This document shows, piece after piece, positions 38,464 to 47,290 of a stretch of 64,000 bases of DNA. The DNA lies in assembly GCA_013362805.1 (NCBI GenBank), contig JABFVL010000004.1, positions 241,791 through 305,790 of the forward strand, read 5' to 3'. Each line of letters begins with the position of its first letter. The stretch's first letter is position 1. A model generated the notes under the pieces. It saw only the letters and a program-made list of their open reading frames with translations. It was not told the origin of the DNA and ran no database searches. This DNA is from Mycobacteriales bacterium. Lineage in GTDB: Bacteria > Actinomycetota > Actinomycetes > Mycobacteriales > QHCE01. The position numbers were made by a program, and so were the translations under genes.

Positions 38464-38562
38464 ATGGGCTCGGTCGTCAAGAAGCGTCGTAAGCGGATGG
38501 CAAAGAAGAAGCACCGCAAGCTGTTGAAAAAGACCCGAGTTCAGCGTCGTAACAAGAAGTAG
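38464..38562 (+). CDS. Small basic ribosomal protein bS22 (AURKAIP1/COX24 domain)
   Basis: A 32-residue protein rich in Lys and Arg: [20 protein letters not shown] then [12 protein letters not shown]. It is almost identical in pattern to Rv0500B, an actinobacterial ribosomal protein seen in mycobacterial ribosome structures (bS22). A hairpin terminator follows. A weak GG-rich stretch rather than a clear ribosome binding site precedes the ATG. Confidence 0.92.
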   Translation: MGSVVKKRRKRMAKKKHRKLLKKTRVQRRNKK

Positions 38563-38593
38563 TCGACGCACCCCACCACTTATTTCGATGGTC

Positions 38594-38621
38594 ATGCGGT
38601 CACCTTCTAAGGTGACCGCAT
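38594..38621 (+). terminator. Hairpin terminator after bS22
   Basis: ATGCGGTCACCTT (38594-38606) pairs perfectly with 38609-38621, giving a 13-bp arm with a very short loop, 31 bases after the bS22 stop. Confidence 0.75.
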
Positions 38622-38886
38622 CGCTTACTGCTCATTCTTCAGCGCACAAGACTGACCTCGGCATTCGCAACAACAATGCCCAGCTCTGTGGCGTGCATCC
38701 CAAGTGGCCTCATCGTCGCCGCAGATTTCCGGGTTTTCCATTTCGCGGGACATTCAATAGCCAACGGCCAGCCGATAATCGACACGGCGGACGTGGCGTA
38801 CGGTGTTACCTAAGCAGTAATCCTCACATCAGGTCGGCGCTCACTGTCACCCCAAACAGGCGACGGCCCATCTAAGGGGCTAGACA
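38622..38886 (+). other. Intergenic region upstream of the epimerase gene
   Basis: About 265 bases between the bS22 terminator and the epimerase ATG. The open frame crossing it encodes an Arg/Pro/His-rich, non-protein-like sequence. It presumably contains the epimerase promoter; no defined site was recognised. Confidence 0.4.
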
Positions 38887-39903
38887 ATGCCAAAGGTTGT
38901 TTTGGTGACCGGGGTGGGACGACCCATCGGTGCCCGGCTTGTTGCCAAACTAGCCACGGAAAGCGACATCGAACGGATTATCGCCGTCGACATGGCGCCC
39001 GTCGCTGGAGCTCTCCCCGACAAGGCACAGTTCTTTCGCGCGGACATTCGCAGCCCCGCCATAGCCCGACTTTTGAAAACAGAAAAAGTCGATACCGTCG
39101 CACATATCAATGTCACCGGTGTGCCCGACAAGGCTGGTCGTCGAGCTGCGAATAAAGAACTAAATGTCATCGGAACCATGCAGCTTCTAGCTGCTTGCCA
39201 GCGCGCCCCACACGTCAAAAAAATTGTGCTCCGCTCATCGACCGCCATATACGGTTCTTCGCAACGAGACCCCGCGCTGTTCACCGAAGAGACCGAAGCC
39301 GCCAGCGAGATACTCGGCTACGGCAAAGACACCGCGGACGTGGAAAGTTACGTGCGTGGATTCAGCCGCCGGCGACCAGACGCGCAAGTAACCGTGCTCC
39401 GTCTAGCGAATGTGCTGGCACCCGACCTACACACTCCATTTGGCCAATACTTCTGTCTGCCAGCGGTGCCGACGATTCTCGGCTTCGATCCGCGTTTGCA
39501 GTTCTTGCACCTCGATGATGCCCTGGAGGTGTTCCAACGGGCCGTGCGCGAAGACCATCCCGGCATTTTCAACGTCGCCGGATCGGGAGTTGTGTTGTTG
39601 TCCCAAGCGATTCGTCGAGCTGGGCGAGTCCCGTTGCCTAGTCTACGGTTCACCGCCCCGCTGCTGGCACAACTAAGCGGGATCGAGCTTTCCGCGGAAC
39701 AAGTCCAGCTCCTGACCTACGGACGAGTAGTAGATACCACCAAACTGCGCGACACATTCGGCTACACACCTACATTCAGCAGTCGACAAACCTTTGACGA
39801 CTTTGTACGCGGGCGCGACCTGTCTTCCGTGTTGTCCCCAGACAACATCGCCGCGGTCGAACGGGCTCTTCGCTCGCAACTATTGGGGCAAAAGCATGGA
39901 TGA
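38887..39903 (+). CDS. NAD-dependent epimerase/dehydratase family protein
   Basis: A 338-residue extended SDR protein with VLVTGVGRPIGARLVAKL as the dinucleotide motif, LRSSTAIYG and RLANVLAPD. The usual YxxxK is not evident: LGYGKDTADVESY stands in its place, as in the Rv0501/GalE2 subfamily. Catalytic epimerase activity is thus unsure. It overlaps the downstream acyltransferase gene by 8 bases, the order found in mycobacteria. Confidence 0.85.
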   Translation: MPKVVLVTGVGRPIGARLVAKLATESDIERIIAVDMAPVAGALPDKAQFFRADIRSPAIARLLKTEKVDTVAHINVTGVPDKAGRRAANKELNVIGTMQLLAACQRAPHVKKIVLRSSTAIYGSSQRDPALFTEETEAASEILGYGKDTADVESYVRGFSRRRPDAQVTVLRLANVLAPDLHTPFGQYFCLPAVPTILGFDPRLQFLHLDDALEVFQRAVREDHPGIFNVAGSGVVLLSQAIRRAGRVPLPSLRFTAPLLAQLSGIELSAEQVQLLTYGRVVDTTKLRDTFGYTPTFSSRQTFDDFVRGRDLSSVLSPDNIAAVERALRSQLLGQKHG

Positions 39904-40756
39904 ACAGCAGTGGGAGCAGCGGGTAACTGGCGCACTGGCCTTCATGCGGCGACGACTCACCGGTGAATACGACATCGACGAGATTGGTTACGACGAAGAC
40001 CTAACCCGTAACCTTGTCGCCCCTCCACTTCGCCTGCTGTACGAAAAGTGGTTCAACGTTCAGCTGCGCGGATTGGAGCACGTGCCCAGCGACGGCGCCG
40101 CGCTGATCGTCGCAAACCATTCTGGGGTCATTCCCCTGGATGGGGCGATGCTGACGCTAGGACTCATGGACCACCATCCGGCTCGGCGCGCCTTGCGCAT
40201 GCTCGCCGGCGACTTGGTTTTCCAAACCCCCTTCATTGGTGAGCTGGCCCGTAAAGCCGGGTTTACCCTGGCCTGTCCGCCAGATGCGGAGCGTCTACTG
40301 CGTTCTGGTGAACTTGTCGGCGTTTTTCCCGAGGGCTACAAGGGGATCGGTAAAAACCACCACGACCGCTATCGTCTTCAACGCTTTGGACGTGGCGGCT
40401 TCGTAGCTTCAGCACTTCGTACTGGTGCGCCCATAATTCCGTGCTCGATTGTGGGAGCCGAGGAAATCTATCCAATGGTCGCGGATGCTAAACCCATCGC
40501 GAGGCTATTGGGCTTGCCCTATTTCCCCATCACTCCGATGTTCCCGTGGCTCGGCCCACTTGGACTAATCCCGCTGCCTTCTCGCTGGATTATCGAGTTT
40601 GGAGCGCCGATCGAACCTCAGGCACAGGAACATGCTGATCCAGATGATCCGCTAGCGTTGCTCAACATAACTGACCAGGTCCGTGAAACTATTCAAGCCA
40701 CGTTGTATCGACTTCTTACCGAACGTGGGTCAGCGTTTGGCGCACCAAAGGCCTAA
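39896..40756 (+). CDS. Lysophospholipid acyltransferase family protein
   Basis: A 286-residue protein. The acyltransferase HX4D motif reads NHSGVIPLDG, and the second motif is GVFPEGYKGIGK. It matches Rv0502 and the PlsC superfamily that acylates glycerolipid or mannoside acceptors. ATG 39896 is chosen; the upstream frame is antisense-like and overlaps the epimerase gene. Confidence 0.88.
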   Translation: MDEQQWEQRVTGALAFMRRRLTGEYDIDEIGYDEDLTRNLVAPPLRLLYEKWFNVQLRGLEHVPSDGAALIVANHSGVIPLDGAMLTLGLMDHHPARRALRMLAGDLVFQTPFIGELARKAGFTLACPPDAERLLRSGELVGVFPEGYKGIGKNHHDRYRLQRFGRGGFVASALRTGAPIIPCSIVGAEEIYPMVADAKPIARLLGLPYFPITPMFPWLGPLGLIPLPSRWIIEFGAPIEPQAQEHADPDDPLALLNITDQVRETIQATLYRLLTERGSAFGAPKA

Positions 40757-41532
40757 TTATCGGCGTGCTGGCGTTTTTTCTTGAGCGCCCATGCGACAGC
40801 AATACCGCCCGCCGCGGCGCCGACACCGGCCACCGTGGGCAGGCCCACTCGGGCCGCTTTCCGACCGGTACGGAAGTCGAACATTTGCCACTCTCGCAAC
40901 TTGGCGTATCTGCGCAGGTCACGGTCTGGATTTATCGCTACCGGGGTGCCGACCGCTGTCAACATTGGCAGGTCGTTGATGGAGTCGCTGTAGGCGGTGC
41001 TGCCGGCCAGGTCGAGGTTTTCGCTAGCGGCTAGTTCTCGAATCGCGGCAGCCTTTGCGGGACCGTGCAGCAAGTCGCCTCGGAGGCGACCGGTGTAACG
41101 CCCGTCGACAATCTCGCTGCGCGTGCCGAGTGCGCCAGTAAGTCCCAATCGGCGGGCGATGATGGTGGCGAGTTCAACGGGGGTGGCGGTGACGAGCCAT
41201 ACCTGTTCACCATCAGCGAGGTGTTTCTGCGCCAGTGCCCGGGTGCCTTCCCATATGCGGTCGGCCATGAGCTCGTCGTAGATTTGTTCGCCATGTCGCA
41301 CGATTTCGTCAACGGATCGACCGGCCACGAATGCGAGAGCGGCATCTTTTGCCCTGCTCATACCGCGGTGACTTTCTGACCCAAGAATGCGAAAGCGGGC
41401 TTGTTGCATTCCAAATGCGGCAAGGTCCCTGACCGTGAAATATTTGTGCGCGGCCAGCCCTTTTGCGAAGTGGTAAATCGACGCGCCCATGATCATCGTG
41501 TTATCGACGTCAAAGAAAGCTGCGCGTCGCAC
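40753..41532 (-). CDS. HAD-IB phosphatase, SerB1-like
   Basis: A 259-residue protein. HAD motif I is FFDVDNTMI (DxDxT-type with N), motif II VTATP, and motif IV YSDSINDLPML. The C-terminus adds a predicted membrane anchor (VAGVGAAAGGIAVAWALKK). It is like SerB1/Rv0505c; phosphoserine, lysophosphatidate or other substrates are possible. It is convergent with the acyltransferase gene, overlapping by 4 bases. Confidence 0.85.
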   Translation of the reverse strand: MRRAAFFDVDNTMIMGASIYHFAKGLAAHKYFTVRDLAAFGMQQARFRILGSESHRGMSRAKDAALAFVAGRSVDEIVRHGEQIYDELMADRIWEGTRALAQKHLADGEQVWLVTATPVELATIIARRLGLTGALGTRSEIVDGRYTGRLRGDLLHGPAKAAAIRELAASENLDLAGSTAYSDSINDLPMLTAVGTPVAINPDRDLRRYAKLREWQMFDFRTGRKAARVGLPTVAGVGAAAGGIAVAWALKKKRQHADN

Positions 41533-41606
41533 CGGGTTCTCCTCACGGGCAGGGGCCAGCCCCCAGCTTAACCAGCGAACTGGTGTCGTGCAGCTGGGCT
41601 TTTCGG

Positions 41607-42716
41607 CTACTTGCCCAATAACCCGAGCAGCCCACCCAAGACCCCATCAACTGTGCTGGTGAGGCCGCCCAACAGGCCATTAGTGGTTCCTGAGGGCGAA
41701 GGGGTGGGCTTATCGGCGTTTTGTGAAGGCAATAGCGGTGTGGTGCTGGGTGTCGGGGAGCCCGTTGGGCCGTTTGACGCTGAGGCGCTTGGCGTTGGAG
41801 TGCCCGATGAATCAGAATTGTCGGGGTTCTCTTCACTCGATCGCGGTTGCACGCCAGGTACCGGCTGCCCACCAGCTTTGACTGGGGGCAACGCGGTACA
41901 TCTGCTGGGCAGCGGACCAAGCTCGTCGCTGCGTTCGGTGCCCGTGGTGTCTGAGCCGCAGGCAAGCGAGTCGCGCAAGGCGCTTGAGCGTTCACTCACT
42001 TGTTCCAAAAGCGTGAGTGATTCAAGAACCCGATTTTGTTTCTTTGCCGGCAGCGCGCCGAGCAATGTCGACAGGTCACGGCGTTGTTCAGCCGCGAAAT
42101 CGTCGACAAGATCCAGCGGTGCGGTGTCTTGGCGTTGAACCGCTGCGCCGCCGAGTTCACGCATCGCCGACCGGGTGTCGGCGTCCATGTCTTCGAGCGC
42201 GCTGCGGAGATCGGTGTAGTTACGCTGCACCGATTCGGCCTCGGAAAGCCGGGTGCGCGCAAATTCCAAGTAGAGCTGCCCTCGGCTTACTTCGGAACGA
42301 GCGAGCGCGAGTTGTGCCGCTTCGCGGCTTCGTTTGATGCTGTAGAGCGCATCGCCGGGAACAGCGCCATTGCTTGCGACGCCTACTCCGGACAGAGCGA
42401 TAAGTACGGCTAGCGTTCCGGAAAGCAACGCGGCTCGGCGTGGCATGAGCGCGCGTGTGGGAAGCCGTGGTTGACGACGTTCCTCTTCGGCTTCGGATCC
42501 GATTCCTTGTACAGAGGCAACAGCAACGAGGCGCGTGCGAAGACGATCACGCGCACTCGCATCCATCGAGGGCCCAGGGCCCAGTGATTGCACCCGATTG
42601 GCCACGGTGGCCAACGGGGTCATTTCGTCGTGCGCTGGCGGACGGTCAGCTTCGAGGATCTTGTGGAAATTCTCAGCTGCTTGCCGCTCCCAGGGTGTAA
42701 TTATCACGCGAAACAC
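41607..42716 (-). CDS. DUF5667 single-pass membrane protein, likely BldN partner
   Basis: A 369-residue protein. Residues 1-90 are cytoplasmic, with WERQAAENFHKILEADRP at the start; a membrane helix lies near 96-115 (AALLSGTLAVLIALSGVGVA). An extracytoplasmic helical DUF5667 domain follows (VPGDALYSIKRSREAAQLAL, RDLSTLLGALPAKKQNRVLE), then a Ser/Pro/Thr-rich tail. The Streptomyces bldN gene is followed by rsbN, whose membrane-bound product is the BldN anti-sigma factor, so the same role is inferred here. AGGAGG lies just before the GTG. Confidence 0.72.
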   Translation of the reverse strand: MFRVIITPWERQAAENFHKILEADRPPAHDEMTPLATVANRVQSLGPGPSMDASARDRLRTRLVAVASVQGIGSEAEEERRQPRLPTRALMPRRAALLSGTLAVLIALSGVGVASNGAVPGDALYSIKRSREAAQLALARSEVSRGQLYLEFARTRLSEAESVQRNYTDLRSALEDMDADTRSAMRELGGAAVQRQDTAPLDLVDDFAAEQRRDLSTLLGALPAKKQNRVLESLTLLEQVSERSSALRDSLACGSDTTGTERSDELGPLPSRCTALPPVKAGGQPVPGVQPRSSEENPDNSDSSGTPTPSASASNGPTGSPTPSTTPLLPSQNADKPTPSPSGTTNGLLGGLTSTVDGVLGGLLGLLGK

Positions 42717-42847
42717 CCCCCTCCTACCAATTTCTCCCAGTTGTGCCCGGTATGACGTAAAAGCACGTGCCCTTGCTGTGCATATCCCGTCAGCTGAGAC
42801 AACGCTCGAAAACTCTCTTTAGTTACGGGCCGTGAATAACGATTTCG

Positions 42848-42863
42848 AGTGAGGGAGATCACT
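42848..42863. promoter_or_regulatory. AGTGA-N6-TCACT palindrome
   Basis: AGTGAGGGAGATCACT lies between bldN and the DUF5667 gene, about 130 bases upstream of the latter. It matches the early BldD consensus AGTGA-N-TCACC in all but the last base. A CRP-like reading is also possible. Confidence 0.4.
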
Positions 42864-42888
42864 GGCATACGCTTGAGGTGCGGGAATG

Positions 42889-43770
42889 TCATGGGGTAAA
42901 GCCCTCCGGCAACAGCCGACCCAGCGATCGAACCGCCCGATATTGCAGAGCCTTGATAGCGCCATCGTTCTTGCCCATGATCGCCGCGGTCTCACTGACG
43001 GACATGCCCTGCAAGAAACGCAGCACTATGCATTCCTGTTGTTCGGGATTCAACTGGCGCACCGCCATAAGCAAAGTTTCATTGGTGAGCCGATCCAAGA
43101 CCTCACTTTCGGGGCGCGATCCAGCACCGTTATCCTCCTGATCTTGGTCGAGCATGTCGGCCGTCGAGATCTCCAGCCGGTAACGCCCAGACTTAAAGTG
43201 GTCGGCGATGAGGTTGCGGGCAATGGTGACGAGCCAGGCGCCAAGATCACGCCCTTGCCATGTGACCGTCCCTATGCGACGCAAAGCCCTCAGGAAGGTT
43301 TCGCTCGTCAAGTCTTCGGCAAGCTGTCGAGTGGCCACCCGGAAGTAAATGTACCGGTAGACCATATCGACGTAGTGGTCATAAATCTCGCCGAAGGCTT
43401 CGGCGTCACCCTCTTGGGCGCGACGCACAGAGTCCCAAATGGCGCCTCGCTCACCATCTGGCGGTTGGAGCGGCGGGGGGGCGCTCCCTACGCGTTGTCT
43501 AGGGGCTTGCACAGACGCGCGTCCAGTGGCGACGGTGGGGTTTTCACCAGTGGAGTGGGCTCTCGCTGAGAGCCATATTGTGTGACGAAGTGCGGCGAGG
43601 GCAACGCGCACTAGGGGGTTTGGGGGAAGAGCACTGATCTGCGGCTCGGGTGCCGCGTCAACAAGCGCCCCAGGGGGCGCTTGTGTGGCAAGTAAGCCGG
43701 GCGCCCTTCCGCACCAGTGGTGTACGGGCGAGCGGTACGCGAGGTCGAGGCGAATTACCGCCGCGCTCAC
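42889..43770 (-). CDS. bldN: ECF-type sigma factor BldN, probable pro-sigma
   Basis: A 293-residue sigma factor. Region 2 is FGEIYDHYVDMVYRYIYFRV followed by AEDLTSETFLRALRRIGTVT; region 4 has LNPEQQECIVLRFLQGMSV and MGKNDGAIKALQYRAVRSLGR. Both match Streptomyces BldN, which directs aerial development. The first 110 residues lie outside the sigma domains, paralleling the removable N-terminal extension of BldN. Neighbours Rex-HemACD and DUF5667 agree with the Streptomyces locus. The GTG start at 43770 sets the extension length and is not certain. Confidence 0.88.
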   Translation of the reverse strand: MSAAVIRLDLAYRSPVHHWCGRAPGLLATQAPPGALVDAAPEPQISALPPNPLVRVALAALRHTIWLSARAHSTGENPTVATGRASVQAPRQRVGSAPPPLQPPDGERGAIWDSVRRAQEGDAEAFGEIYDHYVDMVYRYIYFRVATRQLAEDLTSETFLRALRRIGTVTWQGRDLGAWLVTIARNLIADHFKSGRYRLEISTADMLDQDQEDNGAGSRPESEVLDRLTNETLLMAVRQLNPEQQECIVLRFLQGMSVSETAAIMGKNDGAIKALQYRAVRSLGRLLPEGFTP

Positions 43771-44221
43771 GTGTTCATCAGGTCGATCACGACCACCACG
43801 CTCCGGGATTACTCGGGTCGGGAATGGTTACACCGGGTGCACCAGAAATAACGGTGAGATCATACGTCTCTTGCGTCACAGAACCACAGGTGCTGGGACA
43901 AAATTTAAAAAATCGCAGTAAATGACGCTTTTCTCTCTTACACGCAAGCCTTTGACCTGCGCATAATGCGCCGTGCATGATCGGCATACTCCGACCCTAG
44001 CATTAAAATGTGACCTAAATCACACTCCTTACGAGGATAACCAAGGGCATGAAACTCCCCGTAATCGCGTAAATACGCACCTTGTCGGTTAAGCGATCTC
44101 GTCTTCATCGTTAGCACCGTATAAGCCCCAAACATCGAACATGAGCAATTTCGCTGAACGCCACAATTCTTGGCCCCCACCCGCCACACGCTCAGCGATA
44201 CTCGCCGTAAACTAACTAGCT
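43771..44221. other. Long divergent promoter region of bldN and the glutaredoxin gene
   Basis: About 450 bases without a convincing gene, and more AT-rich than its flanks. It holds the perfect CRP-type site at 44009-44024, an AT-rich run at 43896-43912 and the start regions of both divergent genes. The open frame on the minus strand near 43938-44189 is not protein-like. Confidence 0.6.
44009..44024. promoter_or_regulatory. CRP/FNR-type operator
   Basis: TGTGACCTAAATCACA is a perfect TGTGA-N6-TCACA palindrome, the consensus for CRP-family regulators, flanked by A/T. It lies about 240 bases upstream of bldN and 198 bases upstream of the glutaredoxin gene. Confidence 0.6.
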
Positions 44222-44473
44222 GTGACCACGCCCCGCCTTACGCTCCTGACCAGAGAAAACTGCCACCTTTGTGATCAGGCGCGCGCAGCACTCCTCCAAG
44301 TGCAGGACGCGACCGGCGAGCCATGGCAAGAATACAATGTGGACAATGATGGCGAACTTGCCTATGAATATGGCGATCGGGTCCCCGTGATTCTTCTAGA
44401 CGGTAGCGAACATGGATATTGGACAGTCGATCAGCAGCGCCTCATCACCGACCTAACAACAGCTCGGAGATGA
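44222..44473 (+). CDS. Glutaredoxin-like protein
   Basis: An 83-residue thioredoxin-fold protein with the redox motif CHLC near residues 14-17 and the cis-proline segment RVPVILLDG. It matches Rv0508 upstream of hemA in mycobacteria. It probably reduces disulfides with mycothiol or another thiol; the partner is unknown. The start is GTG. Its TGA overlaps the next ATG (ATGA). Confidence 0.9.
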   Translation: MTTPRLTLLTRENCHLCDQARAALLQVQDATGEPWQEYNVDNDGELAYEYGDRVPVILLDGSEHGYWTVDQQRLITDLTTARR

Positions 44474-45111
44474 ACATGCGGCACCTCGTTTGGGACTGGA
44501 ACGGCACACTCTTCGATGACGCGAACGCCACCCTCGCCGCTACGAATGACGTTTTCGCGCCGTTCAACATCACACTGACCCATGAGCGCTACCTAGAAAC
44601 GTTTCGACGACCGCTGCAAGACTTCTATACCGATGTGCTGAACAGGCCGGTGAGCAATGAAGAGTTTCTCGAACTAGACGAGGTTTTTCACAGCGCTTAC
44701 CGGCGACACATGCTCGATTGCGCGTTAACCGCTGACGCCACCCACGCGATAAATACCTGGGCACAAACCAAGCAACAACAGTCGTTACTTTCGCTGTGGG
44801 GGCATAACGAGCTCCTGCCGCTCGTTGAACACTTCGGGCTAACCAGTCGCTTCGTTCGCATTGACGGGCGGCGCACCGCGCGAGTGGATAGTAAGGCCGA
44901 TCCCCTGCGGGCCCACCTAAGCGCACTCAACATCACAGCTGACTCTGTAGTGATGATCGGCGACTCGTTGGACGATGCGGCTGCCGCGAAGGCGACAGGC
45001 GCACGATGCGTTCTTTACACTGGTGGCGCGCACTCGCCAGCGACCCTCGCGCAAACGGGATTCCCGGTGGCCACCTCATTGGCAGCGGCCATTGAGCTGG
45101 CCTTGACCTAA
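44470..45111 (+). CDS. HAD superfamily hydrolase (phosphoglycolate phosphatase-like)
   Basis: A 213-residue HAD protein. Motif I is LVWDWNGTLFDD (DxN-type rather than DxD), motif II LLSLWGH, and motif IV MIGDSLDDAAAAKATGA. Asn in place of the general-acid Asp may reduce or change activity. ATG 44470 overlaps the glutaredoxin stop, so the two are coupled. Confidence 0.8.
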   Translation: MNMRHLVWDWNGTLFDDANATLAATNDVFAPFNITLTHERYLETFRRPLQDFYTDVLNRPVSNEEFLELDEVFHSAYRRHMLDCALTADATHAINTWAQTKQQQSLLSLWGHNELLPLVEHFGLTSRFVRIDGRRTARVDSKADPLRAHLSALNITADSVVMIGDSLDDAAAAKATGARCVLYTGGAHSPATLAQTGFPVATSLAAAIELALT

Positions 45112-45181
45112 GGCCGTCATCCCTCTCACAGACAAAATAGGCGACAAGTGGGCAGAACCACGTAATGGCCGTTTGTCAACT

Positions 45182-45199
45182 TTGTGCATCCGTTCACAA
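45182..45199. promoter_or_regulatory. Rex operator (ROP)
   Basis: TTGTGCATCCGTTCACAA fits the Streptomyces Rex operator TTGTGAA-N4-TTCACAA in 13 of 14 defined positions. It lies 65 bases upstream of rex. Rex leaves such sites when NADH/NAD rises, so autoregulation of rex-hemACD is likely. Confidence 0.75.
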
Positions 45200-45263
45200 G
45201 GGGCTACCGTGCAAAGCGCGCCGCTTGCGCAGCACCCACCGACAACACCCAAGGCCCACCTTC

Positions 45264-46031
45264 ATGTCCACGCTAGAGCCGGTCACGAGCATCCCACAGG
45301 CAACGGTTGCTCGGCTTCCTCTCTACCTGCGCGCGCTGCACCAGGTCGCCGAGGCTGGAAATCCCACCGTTTCCTCGGCTGGACTCGCCGCGGCAGCTGG
45401 AGTGAACCCGGCGAAAGTGCGCAAAGACCTCTCTTATCTGGGCTCGTACGGGATGCGCGGCATAGGTTACGACGTGGCCACATTGACGCAACAAATTTCC
45501 GCTTCTTTGGGGCTCGAACGCGGCTGGGGCGTCGCGCTGGTCGGAGTGGGGCGACTCGGTCAAGCCCTCACCAACTACGCGGGATTCGCCAACCGTGGAT
45601 TCGCGATCAAAGCGGTTTTTGATTCCGCCACCGATCAGGTTGGCACCAAGGTAGGTCCGCTTACCGTTCAGCACGTCAACGAACTACCGCAGGTCGTGGC
45701 GGCCCAGAAGATCGCCATCGGGATCATCGCCACCCCCGCCGAAGCGGCCCAAGATGTATGCGACCAGCTCATAGCCGCCGGAGTCACGAGCATTCTGAAC
45801 TTCGCGCCATGCGTTCTTTTCGTTCCCAAAGGTGTTGACCTACGTAAGGTAGATCTGGCAATCGAATTGCAGATTCTCTCCTACCATGAACACCACAAAA
45901 CCCTGCCCGACCGTGGAACACGACTTGCCCCACGACGACGGCGGGGTAGCTCCGTGCCCTCACGTCGCACCCGGGCCATATCTGGTGCACTCCCCACAAG
46001 AACCACCCGCACTAAGGCGGTAGACGAATGA
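45264..46031 (+). CDS. rex: Redox-sensing transcriptional repressor Rex
   Basis: A 255-residue repressor. The N-terminal winged helix has ARLPLYLRALHQV and VNPAKVRKDLSYLGSYGMRG, the Rex DNA-binding signature. The Rossmann domain has VALVGVGRLGQALTNY for NADH. The last 40 residues form a basic extension (LAPRRRRGSSVPSRRTR). ATG 45264 is chosen; the frame is open from 45165 but runs over the operator. It overlaps hemA by 4 bases. Confidence 0.95.
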   Translation: MSTLEPVTSIPQATVARLPLYLRALHQVAEAGNPTVSSAGLAAAAGVNPAKVRKDLSYLGSYGMRGIGYDVATLTQQISASLGLERGWGVALVGVGRLGQALTNYAGFANRGFAIKAVFDSATDQVGTKVGPLTVQHVNELPQVVAAQKIAIGIIATPAEAAQDVCDQLIAAGVTSILNFAPCVLFVPKGVDLRKVDLAIELQILSYHEHHKTLPDRGTRLAPRRRRGSSVPSRRTRAISGALPTRTTRTKAVDE

Positions 46032-47290
46032 ACCTCCTCGTCGTCGGCGCATCACATCAAACGGCGTCCATCGATCTTTTGGAACAGGCGAGTATCAACG
46101 CCCATGACGCGCCGCTGGTGCTGGCAACCCTGCTGGAAAGTGAATTCATCACCGAGGCTGTCGTCGTATCCACGTGCAACAGAGTCGAGGTCTATGCCAG
46201 CGTGACAGCGTTCCACGGCGCACTCGCCGACATCGGCGCCGTATTGGCGCGCCGCGCCGGAACCACACTCGACGAGCTCGCGACTGGCTGCTACGCGCAC
46301 TATGGTGAGGACGCTATTCGGCATATCTTCCGTGTTGCCGCTGGACTTGACTCCATGGTGGTTGGTGAACCACAGATCCTTGGCCAGCTCCGTGCTGCCT
46401 ACGCACTCGCGCGCGAACACCATGCCGTGGACAGTTTGCTACATGGAGTCATGCAGCAAGCACTGAGGGTAGGAAAGCGCGTGCACGCAGAAACCGAGAT
46501 TGACCATGCCGGTCGCTCCGTTGTGCACGCCGCGCTTCAAGCCGCCCGAACCACTCTTAACCACCTGGCCGGACGCAACGCTGTCGTCGTGGGAGCCGGC
46601 AGCATGGCCGCCCTCGCCGCCGCCGAACTACGCCGCGCCGACATCGGCACCCTCGCCATCTGCAACCGCAGCGCACCACGAGCCGAACGCCTCGCCCACA
46701 GCTTCAGCGGCACCGCACATAGTCTCGACGAGCTACCGGCGTTGCTGCCCGCAGCGGACATCGTCATCTGCGCCACTGGCGCCACTGGCACAATTCTGGA
46801 CACCGAGCTGCTTCAAGGGCGAGAACTCGTCATCGCCGACCTGGCCATCCCGCGAGACGTGGCACCCCAGGCCGCCGAACTGCCCGGCATCACCCTCATC
46901 TCCATCGAAACTCTCACCAAGGACAACACCGGGCGGCCCGATCAGCAGGTTCTCGACGTTGCCAACGCCATCATCGAAGAAGCCCTCATCGCGCACCGCA
47001 GCTGGCTTGGCGAAATCCACATAGCACCCACCGTGGCCGCGCTGCGCGCCCGCGCCGACGCGGTTATCGCCGCCGAACTCGCCAACCTGCAAAACCGCAT
47101 GAGCCCCGCAGAACTCCTCGAAGTAGAACGCACCCTGCGCCGCGTAGTCGGCACTCTCATCCACACACCCACCGTCCGCGTCAAAGAACTCGCCACCGCA
47201 CCCGACGGCGCACGATACGCCGCCATGCTCGCCGAGCTCTTCTCTCTCGAAGTCGCGGCCGCAAGCCCATTCAAAGTGAGCCCCGCATGA
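46028..47290 (+). CDS. hemA: Glutamyl-tRNA reductase
   Basis: A 420-residue enzyme making glutamate-1-semialdehyde, the first committed step of C5 tetrapyrrole synthesis. The catalytic cysteine is in VVVSTCNRVEVYA; HIFRVAAGLDSMVVGEPQILGQ is cited in part as GLDSMVVGEPQILGQ; the NADPH site is VVGAGSMAALAAAEL. The C-terminal dimerisation helix is present. Coupled by 4-base overlaps to rex and hemC. Confidence 0.97.
   Translation: MNLLVVGASHQTASIDLLEQASINAHDAPLVLATLLESEFITEAVVVSTCNRVEVYASVTAFHGALADIGAVLARRAGTTLDELATGCYAHYGEDAIRHIFRVAAGLDSMVVGEPQILGQLRAAYALAREHHAVDSLLHGVMQQALRVGKRVHAETEIDHAGRSVVHAALQAARTTLNHLAGRNAVVVGAGSMAALAAAELRRADIGTLAICNRSAPRAERLAHSFSGTAHSLDELPALLPAADIVICATGATGTILDTELLQGRELVIADLAIPRDVAPQAAELPGITLISIETLTKDNTGRPDQQVLDVANAIIEEALIAHRSWLGEIHIAPTVAALRARADAVIAAELANLQNRMSPAELLEVERTLRRVVGTLIHTPTVRVKELATAPDGARYAAMLAELFSLEVAAASPFKVSPA

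Noticed and set aside
38588..38875. A 95-codon frame after bS22
   Set aside because: It starts inside the terminator hairpin region and encodes an Arg/His/Pro-rich sequence with no family pattern.
43938..44189. An 83-codon minus-strand frame upstream of bldN
   Set aside because: It has no ribosome binding site and crosses the CRP-type palindrome; the translation is not protein-like.
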